Shown here one piece after another: positions 12,472-26,180 of a DNA stretch of 64,000 bases. The stretch comes from Ecdyonurus torrentis (lineage: Eukaryota > Arthropoda > Insecta > Ephemeroptera > Heptageniidae), in assembly GCA_949318235.1 (NCBI GenBank), contig OX439137.1, forward strand, positions 25,473,799 through 25,537,798. Direction: 5' to 3'. Numbering within the stretch: position 1 is the first letter of the stretch; every line of letters starts with the position of its first letter. Position numbers and translations under genes: made by a program. The notes beneath the pieces are model-generated. The model was not told the origin of the DNA, searched no databases, and saw only the letters and a program-made list of their open reading frames with translations.

Positions 12472-14510
12472 TTTCTGAAAATTCAGGGAATAGCTGAGTA
12501 CCTCAATAAGATTTAGTCAAAGAAAAAAAAATCATGTATCAGGCGATTTACTCTCCCCCATTATTTTGATAAAATGTTAAGATGATGCTGAGTGCGTAGA
12601 AAAAAAAAGTGCCATCGCCTGCAACTTTAGGGGGTTGAAGAAATTAATGCCATTAGATTTAATCACGCGTGCACTGGGAGAAATTTTGCCAAAGTGAAAC
12701 ACCATAAGATTTAAAGGGTGAGAGAGAGAGAAAAAAATCCTAAATTTATGGAATCAATTATTGGATATTTTGATATATCGCATTAAGCTTCACATTTTAG
12801 TGCATCTTATATTGTTTTATGAAATTCATGTTCTAACGTTGTAATATTATCAATGTACAGTATATTTTTATTGCATGTGAACTCCATTAATAAGCATTAA
12901 ATTGACTTTTATTCTAAATTATTACAAATATTTCTCCATCCACGGGCAATAATAAATACATTATATAGATCATTTTCAGTAACATTTTTGATTCATTACA
13001 AAAACAAAATAATTTATCATCTACTGCATAATAACTATGTTTAGTAGCATAAATAATATCTTGGATTTTATAGTTATGTTATTCCACTTTAGCAATAGTT
13101 ATGCTATATAAAGATATATAAAAGCAGCATAAATTGTACTATTTTTTTTCCGTCTGAGGAAAGGCAAATGAAATAAATGTACATTATTATTATTATCTGC
13201 TCTTTTTTTTCTTCTATCTAAACACCAACATCGGAATCCTACTTGATTCAAGGTGAAGGTGAGAATAATCCAGTACCAATTCACGTCTTTTTATTGAGCA
13301 AAATCAGGGTACAGGCCTCTCAATTGAACCCAAATGTTTAACAGTACAGTCAGTTTCATACTTTTTACAAATAATTATTCATAATGTGATACAAGTTTAA
13401 ATAATTTTAAATACAATTTATTAGCTTATTATACAATATGTTTTTTTATGCGTATTTCAATATACAATTGTAATTTTTTTTTCAATGCATTCAATGCACG
13501 AATATTCTATGACCTGTTTTCATATACAGGAAACTGCAAGTATCAAAAGTTTTCTTTTCTTCTTCTTCAAAATCACTCTAATCAAAGCAAAGAAATAAAA
13601 AGAGCTATAAATAATTACAATTTAATTAATAATAATTAATTTTTAATAAAACTATATTTTTTTAAAATTTACTTTTAATAAACAATATAAGTTGAGGTTA
13701 CGTCTTAAAATTTAAAAACATACAGTATAATCTGAATAGTTTTAATTTAAAGTCTCCTTTTAAGTTCCTTATCACTTAATAAAGATTATCTAATTAATAA
13801 TGTTGAAAGTTTTAATTGTGGTTTTCTTTAAGTGAAAACTATTCATATATTCTTGATTTTTGCATAATAAAATGAATAAAAAAAATTCTTCATATTTAAA
13901 AACATTCACGAAATTTTGTCATGCAGTGTTTGTTATGTAAAAATTAAGAAAATGAGAAGACAATTTTATGATTAATGTATTAACAACAAAGAAAATCGTA
14001 ATTTTAAAATTTTGCGCATTATTTTCAAAAGTCCATATAACTAAAAACTACCCAATCATTGATTACAACTAATAACTAGGCTATATATAAATAAATTCTT
14101 AATAACCTTAATGTGGTTTTCAAAACAGTTTATTTGCAATTTTAATATAATTAACCTCAAAATTTTGGTCATTTAAATATGCACTAAAAATTATCATGAC
14201 ATAAATGTTTTTTTTTTAAAAAAAAATCCTATATATATAAACATAAATAATATAGGTATAAAATGATATTAATAATTATATGTATATATATATAAATACA
14301 TTACTATGCAGTATAATATTTAGTGGTAATGCGTCTAGAACTAAAAAGCAAGGCTAAAGCTGTGTGTTACAAACATACGCAGAGAGTGAGAGGAAAGTAA
14401 AACGGCGGGGTAGAAAATCAATACATTCAGTACATGTTCATATACGTACGTACGGTACCTACTGTTCATACTTTTATAAACTTTCTTCCGGATTTTATAT
14501 AAATATATAC

Positions 14511-14511
<1 letters not shown>
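12472..14511. other. unassigned AT-rich DNA
   Basis: No gene is seen. It includes a small GA tract (12720-12730) and a motif of the form GCTATAT...AGCATAAATT (13100-13127) that recurs near 20288 and 27297. The rest is low-complexity AT sequence. Confidence 0.55.

Positions 14512-14584
<73 letters not shown>
14512..14584. repeat. (TA)n microsatellite
   Basis: An uninterrupted TA tract of about 73 bases. Confidence 0.97.
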
Positions 14585-14588
<4 letters not shown>

Positions 14589-14934
14589 TTAACCTTATGT
14601 TTTTAATATCTTACATGTTATTATAGATAATACAATAAAACTTATTATTATAATTTTTGTTTCTTGTTATTTTAATATGTAAGAAATCTTATAAAAAATT
14701 ATCTAAGTATTAAGGTGTATTTTTTTTTTTTTAAAGTTTGTATGATATTAGCTTTTTAGTGTGTAAACTTTAGTTTGAAAATAGTACCGCAGAGGCGATA
14801 AAAATCACCGTCAACAATAAAACTACCCATTTTTCACTGTTGCAAAAGAATGTTACTCGATTTTTGTATAAATATATATTACATTCTAAAAAATAAGCTT
14901 TAAAAAGCTTGTATATAGATTAGTAATTCTTTAG

Positions 14935-15142
14935 ATATTGTGGAATTAACGATTATGACGTCACTAAGCGTTGATTATTTTACATTTTTTTCAAAATATA
15001 AGTCACGTTACGACCTTGTAGGTTTACAACGGCCAAATTTGATGTTTATTTTATAGTGATTCTAACGCTTGTGACGTCATTTAACATTTTATCGTTAGAT
15101 TTTCAACGTTTAGTGACGTCATCACCGTTAATTCCACAATAC
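14935..15142 (+). mobile_element. MITE family K, copy K1
   Basis: The terminal inverted repeats begin ATTGTGGAATTAACG and extend into ATGACGTCACT...CGTTGA. The right end is the reverse complement, ending CACCGTTAATTCCACAAT. Each terminus carries a perfect TGACGTCA, and a third lies internally near 15071. A central block, ACAACGGCCAAATTTG, is shared with K2. It is noncoding and about 208 bp. Confidence 0.8.
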
Positions 15143-15714
15143 TTAAAACATTGGGAAACTGTGCACAAGATTTTCAACGATTATTTTTTTAAGTGAGTAA
15201 TGCATATTAAATGAAAAAAAAATCGTTACTTGGCGGATAATGGAGCTTATCGGTTTAGCGCGCGGGGAAAGCTCAGAGTCCCCTAATTTAACATTACGCT
15301 TATGATTTTTTTTTTTTTTTTTTTTTTTTTGTTGTTGCAATTTTTGTGAAAACTACTCCACAGATTTCGGAGAAATTTAAATGAGAAATACTAGGCATAC
15401 TTTTAAGTATTAAAAGAAATTTTTAAACTATTGCTTCGATTTAAAACAATGTTATTTAATAATTAACTGCGCAAAGTTATGTGATTTCGTTTTAAATATA
15501 TAAATGAACCTTAATGTTCATATCAAGATCTGACTTTCACGTAATTATATGTATTATAAAAAAAATACTGAAATTCATGAACACCATTCTTTTTTAAGTT
15601 AGGACACGTTTTTAAAGATTACGCTAGACTACAAATATGTCAACTTTTTTAAAAAAGGAGAAGAAAAATAAAAAAGATTTTACCTAAAAAAAATTAGCAA
15701 CAGTAATAAACTCC

Positions 15715-15748
<34 letters not shown>

Positions 15749-16923
15749 GAACATTTTTGTATTTACACTAGAGTAAAAAAATGCATGTAGAAAATTACTA
15801 TATCATATTTAATAATATAAATTATTGCTCCTCACATTTTTGGTTTGACAAGTGAGCTAAACCTTTACAAAAATAAAACATGTGACAGTAAGTAAATCTA
15901 TATGGCAAACACGGATAAGAAAGGTTTTCAATGTTTAATAGAAAAAAAAATACAACTCAAATACCGTATATATTCAAAAATCTCTTTTTTCATTGAAAAA
16001 CCATCAGACATGCAATAAATATAAATTGAAAAAAATAAATAAATAGAAAAGTCTGTTGTTTTGAGTTCAATGTAGCGTAAAAATGAGAAAAATAAAGACA
16101 CTATTACAAATAAATACGTAAATAATATATTATTGTTTTTTATTGATATAACAATAAAAATTTGTCATGAAATAAATAAATGAAAAAAATAGAAGCAATC
16201 CAGTATATTGCACAATAGAAAGAAAAAATGTATTGCACTTTTGCAATGCTTTTATTATCTTTCTTGCAACTTTTATTCTTGTGTAATTTTCTTTCTTGTT
16301 TTTGTACGATTAGAGACATAAAAATCTTTATTATGTTACACCTTATAAAATATGCATGTATGTTTGTGCTAATGTTTTTTGTTTTTTTTTTTTCAAGTTC
16401 TTGTTGAATAAATGAGTAGCAATTTTAAATGTTAGTAAGAAAATAGGAAATTGTTAAGGTATTGCATAAAAATTATTTCCTAAAAAAAAAAAAAAAAAAA
16501 AAAAGATTACTTTTCCACATTTATATTTACATAAACAAGAAAGGTATTAATTGCGTCATTTATTCTGTATTTATGTCATATATAAATGTTTCTAATTTGA
16601 AACATCATAAATAATTATGGTGTACAAAATAAAATTAATGTTTTTTATATGCATTATAGCGTAAAATATGTTATAAATGCATAAATAATGTTAAAATTAA
16701 TTATAAAATTAATTACAAATTAATAGTTTTTGATTATTAATTATAAAATATCTTCTTTACAATTAGTATATGGTACGGATTTTATCAATACGTGTGAGGT
16801 TTTTGATAATGGGTTATTTTAATGTAAACCTTATTTATTGATATTTCATACATGGTAACATTTAGTTATCAGGCAATCAAGTTTTCTGTTTATGTTTTTG
16901 TTTCTGTTTCTGTTTCTGTTTCT

Positions 16924-16974
<51 letters not shown>

Positions 16975-17022
16975 ACTTAATGAGAAAGACCAAGAATTTT
17001 GTTATTGCATATTCTGTATAAC
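15143..17022. other. unassigned AT-rich DNA with homopolymer tracts
   Basis: No gene is seen. T tracts lie at 15307-15330 and 15718-15746, and an A tract at 16482-16504. A (TTTCTG)n hexamer run of about four units (near 16890-16925) runs into a T tract to 16967. A GC-richer patch at 15230-15290 is unrecognised. Confidence 0.55.
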
Positions 17023-17217
17023 AGAATCGTCCTGAATCAATTAATATGAAAATTTTGAAATTATTAAATATATTTTTAATTAATATTTTTTAATCATGTA
17101 ACTTTTGAATGAACGTGCACGTAAAAGTTACCAACCGTGACGTCATATCACGATTTTCAAAATTTTATTATGTATTCAAAAATGATAAAATCGTATATCA
17201 GTCTATACAGGACAATG
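17023..17217 (+). mobile_element. dispersed palindromic repeat L, copy 1
   Basis: The left end holds ATCGTCCTGAATCAATTA and the right end, in reverse complement, GCATTGTCCTGTATAG. Both match the termini of the copy at 45886. The interior carries CCGTGACGTCATATC. It is noncoding, and its boundaries are approximate. Confidence 0.6.
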
Positions 17218-17770
17218 CTTTCCTTAAGAATATGCAATTAAATTACACGTAAATTTTTGTGTGGTCTTATAATCATTATAAAAAGAAAATAGTTGTTTCG
17301 TGATAGAAACATAAAAAAATTATACAGATGCTTTTTTCTCATAACAAAACCTATTAATCTTGGGTTCAATTATCGTATTTACGATAACGATATTTAGTTA
17401 TTGATTCTTTATAGATTAACAGTTTTATAAAAGTTATCGTTATAGCATGATTTCGCCCAATAAAAAGATGTTAATAAATAAATAGATTAACAAAAATTGA
17501 CGATATTATTGTTGCATTGATACCGTTACTTTTTGCACAAAAACTAAGAATAAATATACACAAAAGAAAGGAAAGAACATAAAAAATACGAAGAAATAAA
17601 AAAAAAAAAAAAAAAAAATCGATGAAAAAACTTTAAATGAGGCGGGTAATTATTATAGGTATAGTACAGCCATGAAGCAAGATTTGAAATATTTTATTTA
17701 AATAAAAAAGTTGTACTATTATTTATAGTTATCGAAAAAATATCGTTATAGTGTAAGGCTAGAATATATA
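17218..17770. other. unassigned AT-rich DNA
   Basis: No gene or known repeat is seen. An A tract lies at 17599-17618. Confidence 0.55.
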
Positions 17771-18390
17771 CACTCTAAAAATGGTGCATTACTTTAGTTA
17801 CGAATACAAACTTATTTAAGATAAACACTTTTAAGTTCTTAAGGGAGTAGGGGACCGACGTCGGCCATTAGACTCAAACTTTTATCGGCAAAAAAATCTG
17901 AAATTTTGCACAATGATACTTCTGCTTAAGACAATTTCAAATACATAAAATTTTTGGGGGGTCACCGTGCAAATTAATTTTATATGATTTTTTGAAATTT
18001 TAAGCCCATAAGGCATAATGTTAATTTCAATATTTTTTTTTTTTTTTTTTTTTTTTTTGGACGGTGACACATCTTGAAATTTTTATCACGGCTAGGTGTG
18101 ACCCTTAGCTACACAATGACACCAAATTTAGACCCAAAACACTTCTAGTTTTTGAGATATAAGGTCGGTCCCCTACTCCCTTAAGAGTAACTAAAATAAT
18201 ACATTTTAGCAAAAATTATTAAAATAGCTAATTTCACTTGTTGCAAGTTTTTTAAAGCTATTTAAGCTAAACTAGCTATTGTTAATAAGTTGATAAAATG
18301 CATTATTTTAGCTGCTCATAATAACTTAAAAGTGATTATCTTTAATAAGTTATTATTTGTAACTAAAGTAATGCACCAATTTTTAGAGTG
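17771..18390 (+). mobile_element. MITE family E, copy E1, containing D2
   Basis: The ends are long, nearly perfect terminal inverted repeats. The left is CACTCTAAAAATGGTGCATT, continuing ACTTTAGTTAC; the right in reverse complement is CACTCTAAAAATTGGTGCAT, continuing TACTTTAGTTAC. TA lies on each side (17769-17770 and 18391-18392), consistent with TA target duplication as in Tc1/mariner elements. The interior has inner palindromic blocks around ATAGCTATTT and AAAATGCATTATTTTAGCT. It is interrupted by D2 at 17839-18184. No coding sequence is visible. Confidence 0.85.
17839..18184 (+). mobile_element. MITE family D, copy D2, nested in E1
   Basis: The ends are TTAAGGGAGTAGGGGACCGA (17839) and its reverse complement ending ACTCCCTTAA (18184). 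The 21-base TIR is perfect and the flanking E1 sequence rejoins as TTCTTAAGAG, so TTAA is the target. It carries a T tract of about 27 bases (18032-18058). It is the best-preserved D copy and therefore probably the youngest. Confidence 0.85.
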
Positions 18391-18861
18391 TAGTATCGCT
18401 ATAGAAATGTTGGATATCAAACTCATGACTACCAAAAATAGACTTGAAACTACTAGTATTAAATAAAGAAGCTTCGTATTCACTTTTATTTTTCTAAAGG
18501 TGTAAGGCTAGTATAGTATAATAGACACGTCTAAGTACTTTTTTTTTTTTTTTTAACTTTTATCAATATTTGAGAAAAAAAATAGAATATAGATAAATAA
18601 AAGGTTGAAATTTATTCACTCTCTTTTGCAAACAAAACAAACAATGTAAAAAATGTGTTACGTATTTGTGAAGAATTTGGATATAAATTCTTTGAACTTT
18701 ACAAAGAATTTAAATTTCCATGTAACTGTGTAAAGTCTAGACATTACATTTTTATATTGCATGATTTTTAGCTGTTAAATGCAAGAAACACAAACTTTCT
18801 TGCAAATTTACGGTAGGATTATATTGATTAAAAATAAAAAGATAACGAATTCTTCCAAGGG

Positions 18862-18905
<44 letters not shown>

Positions 18906-19215
18906 TTGCATACAACACAAATTTATTCAACATTAAACGTTAGCACCTTTTTGTAAATATGTCATATTGGTAACTTTCTTTTGAGAGCATAAAAAGTGTA
19001 TTCAATTTATAAAATAGACCAATACTATCACTCAACAGGATTATGATGTATAGCAATGTCAAAATTTATGAAATATAAATAAAATAGATGGCTTTGTGGA
19101 CACTTAAATATTTTTTTTCTACATGTGTTGTGTTAAAAAAAAAGAAGAAAAATAGTGTTAAATTAAGGGAATATTTATTTTAGATGGTATTTTTGTAGAT
19201 TCAATTAACAGAAAA

Positions 19216-19218
<3 letters not shown>
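18391..19218. other. unassigned AT-rich DNA
   Basis: No gene is seen. A T tract (18539-18554) and an A tract of about 37 bases (18866-18902) are present. Confidence 0.55.

Positions 19219-19287
<69 letters not shown>
19219..19287. repeat. (GA)n microsatellite
   Basis: An uninterrupted GA tract of about 69 bases. Confidence 0.97.
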
Positions 19288-19289
<2 letters not shown>

Positions 19290-20723
19290 CTACATAAAGT
19301 TTGTCATTCTAATTTTAACTTTGATAAAAGTAAAATAGTATTACAGTAAAGCGATTAACTTTAGTTACTAAATGTATTTTGAACAAAATTCTAGGATAAA
19401 ATTTTATAATTATAAATTTTATTGAAATTACAGTATGAAAAATATTATATAAAAGTAAAGTTAAAAAAAAGAAGAAAAAAAAAGTATACAGCAAATATGC
19501 CAAAACTGCTTCGACATATAAATAAATTCTTACGTCAGAAAAATAATAAAAATCTTACCATGAAGCAAACATTATTATTGTGTAATATAATTGCAGCTAC
19601 GTCAGGTATACGATATCAAAGGGTCACATGATACATCCGGTCATAGAGGGCTTTACTAACAAACAACTTTGTACGATTGCCGTTCAGTTAGAGTCAGCTT
19701 ACTTCAAATGTTAGTTTGATTCTACTCCATGGAGTTTCTTCTTTTCATTATATAGTTTTTTTTATGTCAAGGAGTATGAGCATAATCATTGAAGTTCTAT
19801 AATACAAAGAGTGGTGTTTTAATTAATCAATATCAAAACTTTAGTTGAACTTGTGTCAAGTGTATTTTTCATATATCAGTCTATATAATATGGTAATGTG
19901 AAATGAACTTCTGATAATAAGTAGTGACGTTTTTTTCTAATCATGTTTTTTTTCTTTCTTTTTAGGTGAGTAATGCTATTCATGTTCTCTTCGTAAGGTG
20001 TAATCAATCGTAAGTGTAAAAAATTATAAGATGAAATATTTAGTGAAAAAAAATCTCGAGATTTTACTTTAAAATTGTTGCAACATTGTAAATATTTTTT
20101 GGGGAGTTAAGTTTATATTACCGTGTGTTACATACACGGATACATATATAATATACACTAACGGATGTATAATAAAGTGTAGCCTGATATTTCAGTAAAA
20201 TTTATATATATAACATAATTTTAACAATATTGAATAATAAATCAATCATAATTATTTACGTAGTTATACATAATATCAACATTTATGCTATATGATTTAA
20301 ATGCAGCATAAATTACGTATTATTTTTTTATACTTGTATAGATAGGGATGGCTTGGAGGTTTGATTAATGGCATTCTAATGACTTTTCATTGGTTATTGA
20401 AATGGAAAAAAGTCAATTTGTAATTAAAGACACTTTGTGGATTATTAACTTGAGGGCAAAATTTTAATGTTATCAAATCTTTGAGCGTCCAACTTTTTAA
20501 GTTGCATCCTATTTACTAGTTCAGGAGACTTTTTATTATTATTATTTTTTCGCTTCCATTTACACGTCTGCCAGCAATAAAATTCTACCATTAATTTCTT
20601 TCTATAGTACAAGCTATATAATATAAAGGTAATTAAAAAATGTGTACTGTATATAAATATTTCAGTCTTCAAATTAAAAATTATTAATTTTATAATACAT
20701 AAAGTACTTATATACAGTACTAG

Positions 20724-20756
<33 letters not shown>

Positions 20757-21249
20757 CTTTAAAAGAAAAAATTTCTAACTTAAAAAAGTTAAAAGATTTT
20801 AACGGATTTTTTTTATATAAGTGCGTACTATAAGTTTTCTAAAACTATAATAAAATCACACAATTTTTACTCCATTGCATTTTAAATCGAGCGAACAACC
20901 TTTCAATATTGATCAATAGTAATTTTCACAGTTTTGTGGAAAAAATAGACTAAAAAAATAATAAAAAAAAGTGTGTTTTTATCGAAATTGTCATAAATTT
21001 TTATTAAACTTATTAAATGATACATGAAAAATATCGATAATATATTTTGTACTACACGTATATTGTATAATATAGTTTTCCATGCAGATATAGAACTGTG
21101 TTTTGGTATCATTAGATATACGTGATTTGTTTTTGGTCAACAGTAAATGTAATGTTATTTTGCGGTGTGCGTATATATATAGCTCTGCATTGCCATAAAC
21201 TCTAACAAATTTCTTTGGAAACTTTATAAACAGTTTCCCAATATATTAA
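19288..21249. other. unassigned AT-rich DNA
   Basis: No gene is defensible. The frame at 19422-19631 is lysine- and leucine-rich and shows no domain. A T tract lies at 20725-20750. The block CAACATTTATGCTATATG (20277) belongs to the small palindromic motif also seen near 13100 and 27297. Confidence 0.5.
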
Positions 21250-21462
21250 GTATTGTACAATTTATGGTTATAATTTGAATAAACTTTGATAATTTGTAAA
21301 TGACGTCACAAGTGTTGGGACCACAATGAAAATAAATATCTACGTTATCCATTGCAAACTTTTTTTTTTTTTTTTTTTTTTTCATTTGATTACGGTTTAA
21401 CTTAAAATTTCATTCGTTACAATGCCAACGTGTAGTGACGTCATCCGTTAATTTCAACGATA
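21250..21462 (+). mobile_element. MITE family K, copy K3 (diverged)
   Basis: The left end (GTATTGTACAATTTATGG) is diverged. Internal AATGACGTCACAAGTGTTGG and the right-hand GTAGTGACGTCATCCGTTAA match K1 and K2. A T tract (21359-21382) splits the interior. Two perfect TGACGTCA motifs remain. Confidence 0.6.
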
Positions 21463-21495
21463 TATCCGATGACCAATCATTTAATGACCACTTAT

Positions 21496-21872
21496 GTTTA
21501 CTCAACATGTGGAAAAGGAAGGGCCGGAAGAGGAAACCACGTGACGGTAAAAGTGAGAGGTATATAGCTTAGACCTACCTTGCTACTGAGTGCGTCTGTT
21601 TACTCAAAATGCGGAAAAGGAAGTGGCCGGATGTGGAAACCACGTGATGGTAAAAGTGGGAGTTAGCTCAAGGTTATCTTGCTGCTGGCTGGCTGCTGGC
21701 ACCTAGCTTTCTCCCACTTTTACCGTCACGTGGTTTCCTTTTCCGGCACTTCCTTTTCCGCATTTTGAGTAAACAGACGCACTCACTGGCACTAACTTTT
21801 CTCCCACGTTTACCATCACGTGGTTCCCTCTTCCGGCTACTTCCTTTTCCGCATTTTTATTTTTAATAAACA
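21496..21872. repeat. four-unit inverted array with E-box and ETS-like motifs
   Basis: Two direct units (21496-21559 and 21598-21662) are followed by two inverted units (21711-21774 and 21801-21872). Each unit reads GTTTACTCAA, then GCGGAAAAGGAAG, then a CCGGAAG-like core, then GAAACCACGTGA, then GGTAAAAGTGGGAG. The CACGTG E-boxes lie near 21538, 21641, 21727 and 21817. The spacers also match in inverted form (GAGTGCGTCT / AGACGCACTC). CACGTG is the site class of bHLH-ZIP factors (MYC, USF, MITF/TFE) and CCGGAAG that of ETS factors. It may be a structured enhancer-like array or a composite foldback transposon. The open frame at 21703-21954 is only a translation of the inverted units. Confidence 0.8.
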
Positions 21873-21879
21873 TAAGCGG

Positions 21880-21955
21880 TCCATATTGTAAAAGGTAGGG
21901 CTTAACCTGAGGTAACCGGAAGTTGGCCAGTGGTAAAGTTAAAGAAATAGTCACT
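21880..21955 (+). repeat. short dispersed segment shared with 36985-37045
   Basis: TTAACCTGAGGTAACCGG and CCAGTGGTAAAGTTAAAG resemble ACCTGAGTTTAACAGGTAACC and CAGTGGTAAAATTAAAAG at 36985-37045. Both copies lie downstream of a family K MITE, so they may belong to one larger decayed element. Confidence 0.4.
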
Positions 21956-22796
21956 TAAAATATTGCAAAAGTTTATCAACGCTCATTATTTTTAGATTTT
22001 GGTGTACTGAAAATAACACTATTACTTTATAAAGTATATCACAGTAAAGTTAAAAAATAAAAGCCTGCATTGAAGTAAAATATAGTATGACTATATATAT
22101 GTTTGTAATATAAAATATAGTATGCGGACATGTTTGTTTCTTTTGTTTTTTTGGGTACTTTTTTTTTCTCTACAAATTTGTATGACTAAAAATTTTAGTC
22201 TGATAATTATTTTTGTTATATTTAAATTATATTAAATAATATCTAATTAATTATGTACCTGACGGTAAAATATTAAAACTACCCAATACAATTTTTAATA
22301 TAAAAAGTACATTTATACATACAACTCTTAAACAATTTTTATATTTTTAAGGATAAATTGTATTTATTCCACTCTTCAAATAACAACCTTCTTTATTTTA
22401 TGGAGCGATTGGCAAACATTATTTTCACATATATGGGGAAAACAAATCTGAAGTATACTTTGGGTGATTATTTCATTGTTATAACTTTAGTATAAACATT
22501 CGAAATGAAAATTTATAATTCACAAAATTTAATAATATATTTCAAAAATTTACATATAAATAATATTTATTAAAAAAAAAAAAAAAAAAAAAAAAAAGTA
22601 TAAAATGGCAACACTGTATAAAATATTATTGAATTTTACTCACTCTAGTAGCATAGTAGAATATATTGAACTATATAGTCTTGTATAATATAAGACTACA
22701 AAACAAATGAATAATACACGTGACTTTACCTTTTCCCTTTCTTTTTACATATAACTCCCTTGATAATAAAACAACTCTGTATATAGACTTTCTTTT

Positions 22797-22827
<31 letters not shown>

Positions 22828-23371
22828 CTTTTTTTTTTCTCGTCTTATTTTGCTACGTGTAAGATGCTGTATTTAGGATATGTCTGAAACATACTACCTT
22901 TCAACTTATATTTATATTCTTTCAATATATTTCTCTATAACTTACTTACTTTTTTTTTTCTTTGAAAAAAATTCTATTTCTTAGCTATTTTTGTAAGTGT
23001 CAAAAAGATATTTTATTATATTGATGTTTAAAAAGTAAAAGAGCGTGTCGTACTCATACAGTAAAGATTAAAGTATATATATAGGCGTCTTGTTATTTCT
23101 GAAATCATGATTTTTCTTTATTTGTTCATTCTATTATTTTTACTTATAGATTTGAATGTGTTTTCATTAAAAAATTTCCCTTTTTTTTTTCAAAATTTAT
23201 TATTCAATGGCACTTTTGTGTTCTCTCGCTCTCACATACACTCTTTCTTTCACTATTTTCCCCTCTGTTCTTTATTCCTGTTCTATATCCTTTATTCTGT
23301 CTCCCTGTATAACTGTCTCTGTATTTTCCTTTTCCTTTGTCTCTATATTTGTCCGTTACTAAATTTCTTCA
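21956..23371. other. unassigned AT-rich DNA
   Basis: No gene is recognisable. An A tract lies at 22572-22597 and an interrupted T-rich tract at 22791-22839. The frame at 23107-23475 is a phenylalanine- and leucine-rich translation of T-rich DNA that runs into family I. Confidence 0.5.
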
Positions 23372-23679
23372 TTGAAAGTGCTACTGACCTAAAAAAAAAA
23401 ATAAGAATAATAAAAAGAATCTCAATGATAAATCACGAGATGGTACATACACATATTATTATCTTAACCCTTTAGTACTCTGAAAAAATAGAGAGAAAAT
23501 TTGTAAAGTAGGCAACCCGCGCTACAGTTTTGGAATTGGTGACGTCATTGGTTTCCTACTCAACAATTTTTAACTCCAGTTTGTGAGGCTACAGATGGCT
23601 TAATATTTGTATCAATGATGGTCACATCTCATGAATTTTACCTTTTTGGTTTAACATTTTGAGACCAGTATTCCTTTAA
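23372..23679 (+). mobile_element. MITE family I, copy I1
   Basis: The copy matches I2 through CAATGATAAATCACGAGATGG, the TTTGTGAGGCTACAGA block and TTGAGACCAGTATTCCTTTAA at the right end (TTAA 23676-23679). The left terminus is diverged (TTGAAAGTGCTACTGACCT). The two halves are loosely inverted. TGACGTCA occurs at about 23540. It is noncoding. Confidence 0.7.
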
Positions 23680-24295
<616 letters not shown>

Positions 24296-24528
24296 AAAAA
24301 GAAAAGGAAAAAAAGAAACAGAGATTAAAAGTTTTTAACTACTACTAGACGTAAAAAAAAGCTATAAAATGAGTCAAAATTTAGATTTTATATTTACGTA
24401 TTTAAATTATGTTATCATTGCATTATCGTTTATGTAAATTAGTTGATTTAATAAACAGTATAGTAAAAAAAAAAAGCAAAAAACAGGACAACAAAAATGA
24501 AAAATTACTAGTATAATAACAATAACCA

Positions 24529-24864
24529 TTAAAGGAATATATTGTACCAGAAAAAAACGTTAGCATTTATATCACAAAACACTTGATGTGACTTACATAA
24601 ATAATATTAGCTGGTATCAAAACTCAGCGCCGTAGTAGTGATTAGAAAATTCTCATTTATACAACCCACACAACATTTTTATACTAATTTTTGCCTTTAT
24701 CTGACGTCAGAAACCAGAATTATCATGAACATAGCATAATTTACAATTTTTTCATGTTCTCTTGTGGGGCCACATTTAAATTCTAGTAAAAATTGTCATC
24801 GAGGTCCTATTCTGTGTATAATCAATATAAAGCACATTTTGTTTCATGTCGTCTATAGTTTTAA
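24529..24864 (+). mobile_element. MITE family A, copy A4
   Basis: A full-length copy with TTAA at 24529 and 24861. The left end is TTAAAGGAATATATTGTACC and the right end GTCGTCTATAGTTTTAA. The central motif is TCTGACGTCAGAAAC. A short internal deletion is present near 24620. Confidence 0.78.
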
Positions 24865-25508
<644 letters not shown>

Positions 25509-25950
25509 TGAATTAATTGAAAATTCTTAATTTTTTTAGTTCAAACAATAAAATTGTTGTTAATGTTGCACATTACAAATGAAATATTCCTCAACTTATA
25601 TTTTCAACTTTGTTAATACATATAGTTTTGTAATTAATTAGTTTTTAGATAATTAAAATGTTACCTTAAAAAGAATAGGATTAAAGTAATAAAATTAGGG
25701 TTATTTATATATGTACAAATATTTTATTCAAATAAAAAACAAATTAAAATTATATATAAACGATTTTTAGTAATAAAAATAAATACAGTTTTTAAATGAA
25801 ACCGAAAAACTGCGTTTAAAGTTCGATGTGAATTAACTGAATCGTCAACAATTTTATTTGATTATTCATGATTTTAAGATTTTGACAATTTTCCATAGCT
25901 TTAAATTTAAATCAAATTACCGTTACTATATTTTCAGCCAAATGTCTGTG

Positions 25951-25984
<34 letters not shown>

Positions 25985-26113
25985 GTCTCGCCTTACTTGT
26001 TTATGAGTCTGACTAAAACCAAGGCACATTTATGAGTTTTATAAGTACTAACTTTTTGTCACTGTGTATAAAAATTAAACATTATAATCTTATCTAACAA
26101 AGTAATGACTTTT

Positions 26114-26118
<5 letters not shown>
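25509..26118. other. unassigned AT-rich DNA
   Basis: Nothing coding is seen. An A tract of about 31 bases lies at 25952-25982. Confidence 0.55.

Positions 26119-26180
<62 letters not shown>
26119..26180. repeat. (TA)n microsatellite
   Basis: A TA tract of about 62 bases, the source of the isoleucine-tyrosine frame nearby. Confidence 0.97.

Noticed and set aside
14364..14606. Isoleucine-tyrosine repeat frames (also at 26114, 35808, 44193, 44894, 54923, 55421)
   Set aside because: Translations of (TA)n arrays; no domain outside the array.
21703..21954. Possible repeat protein with a duplicated GKGNHVTVKVGE-like segment
   Set aside because: The duplicated peptide is simply the two inverted DNA units read on the minus strand; the other two units on the opposite strand give no matching frame, and there is no supporting gene structure.
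23107..23475. Membrane protein suggested by a hydrophobic 122-codon frame
   Set aside because: T-rich low-complexity DNA gives phenylalanine- and leucine-rich frames by default, and the end lies in a MITE.
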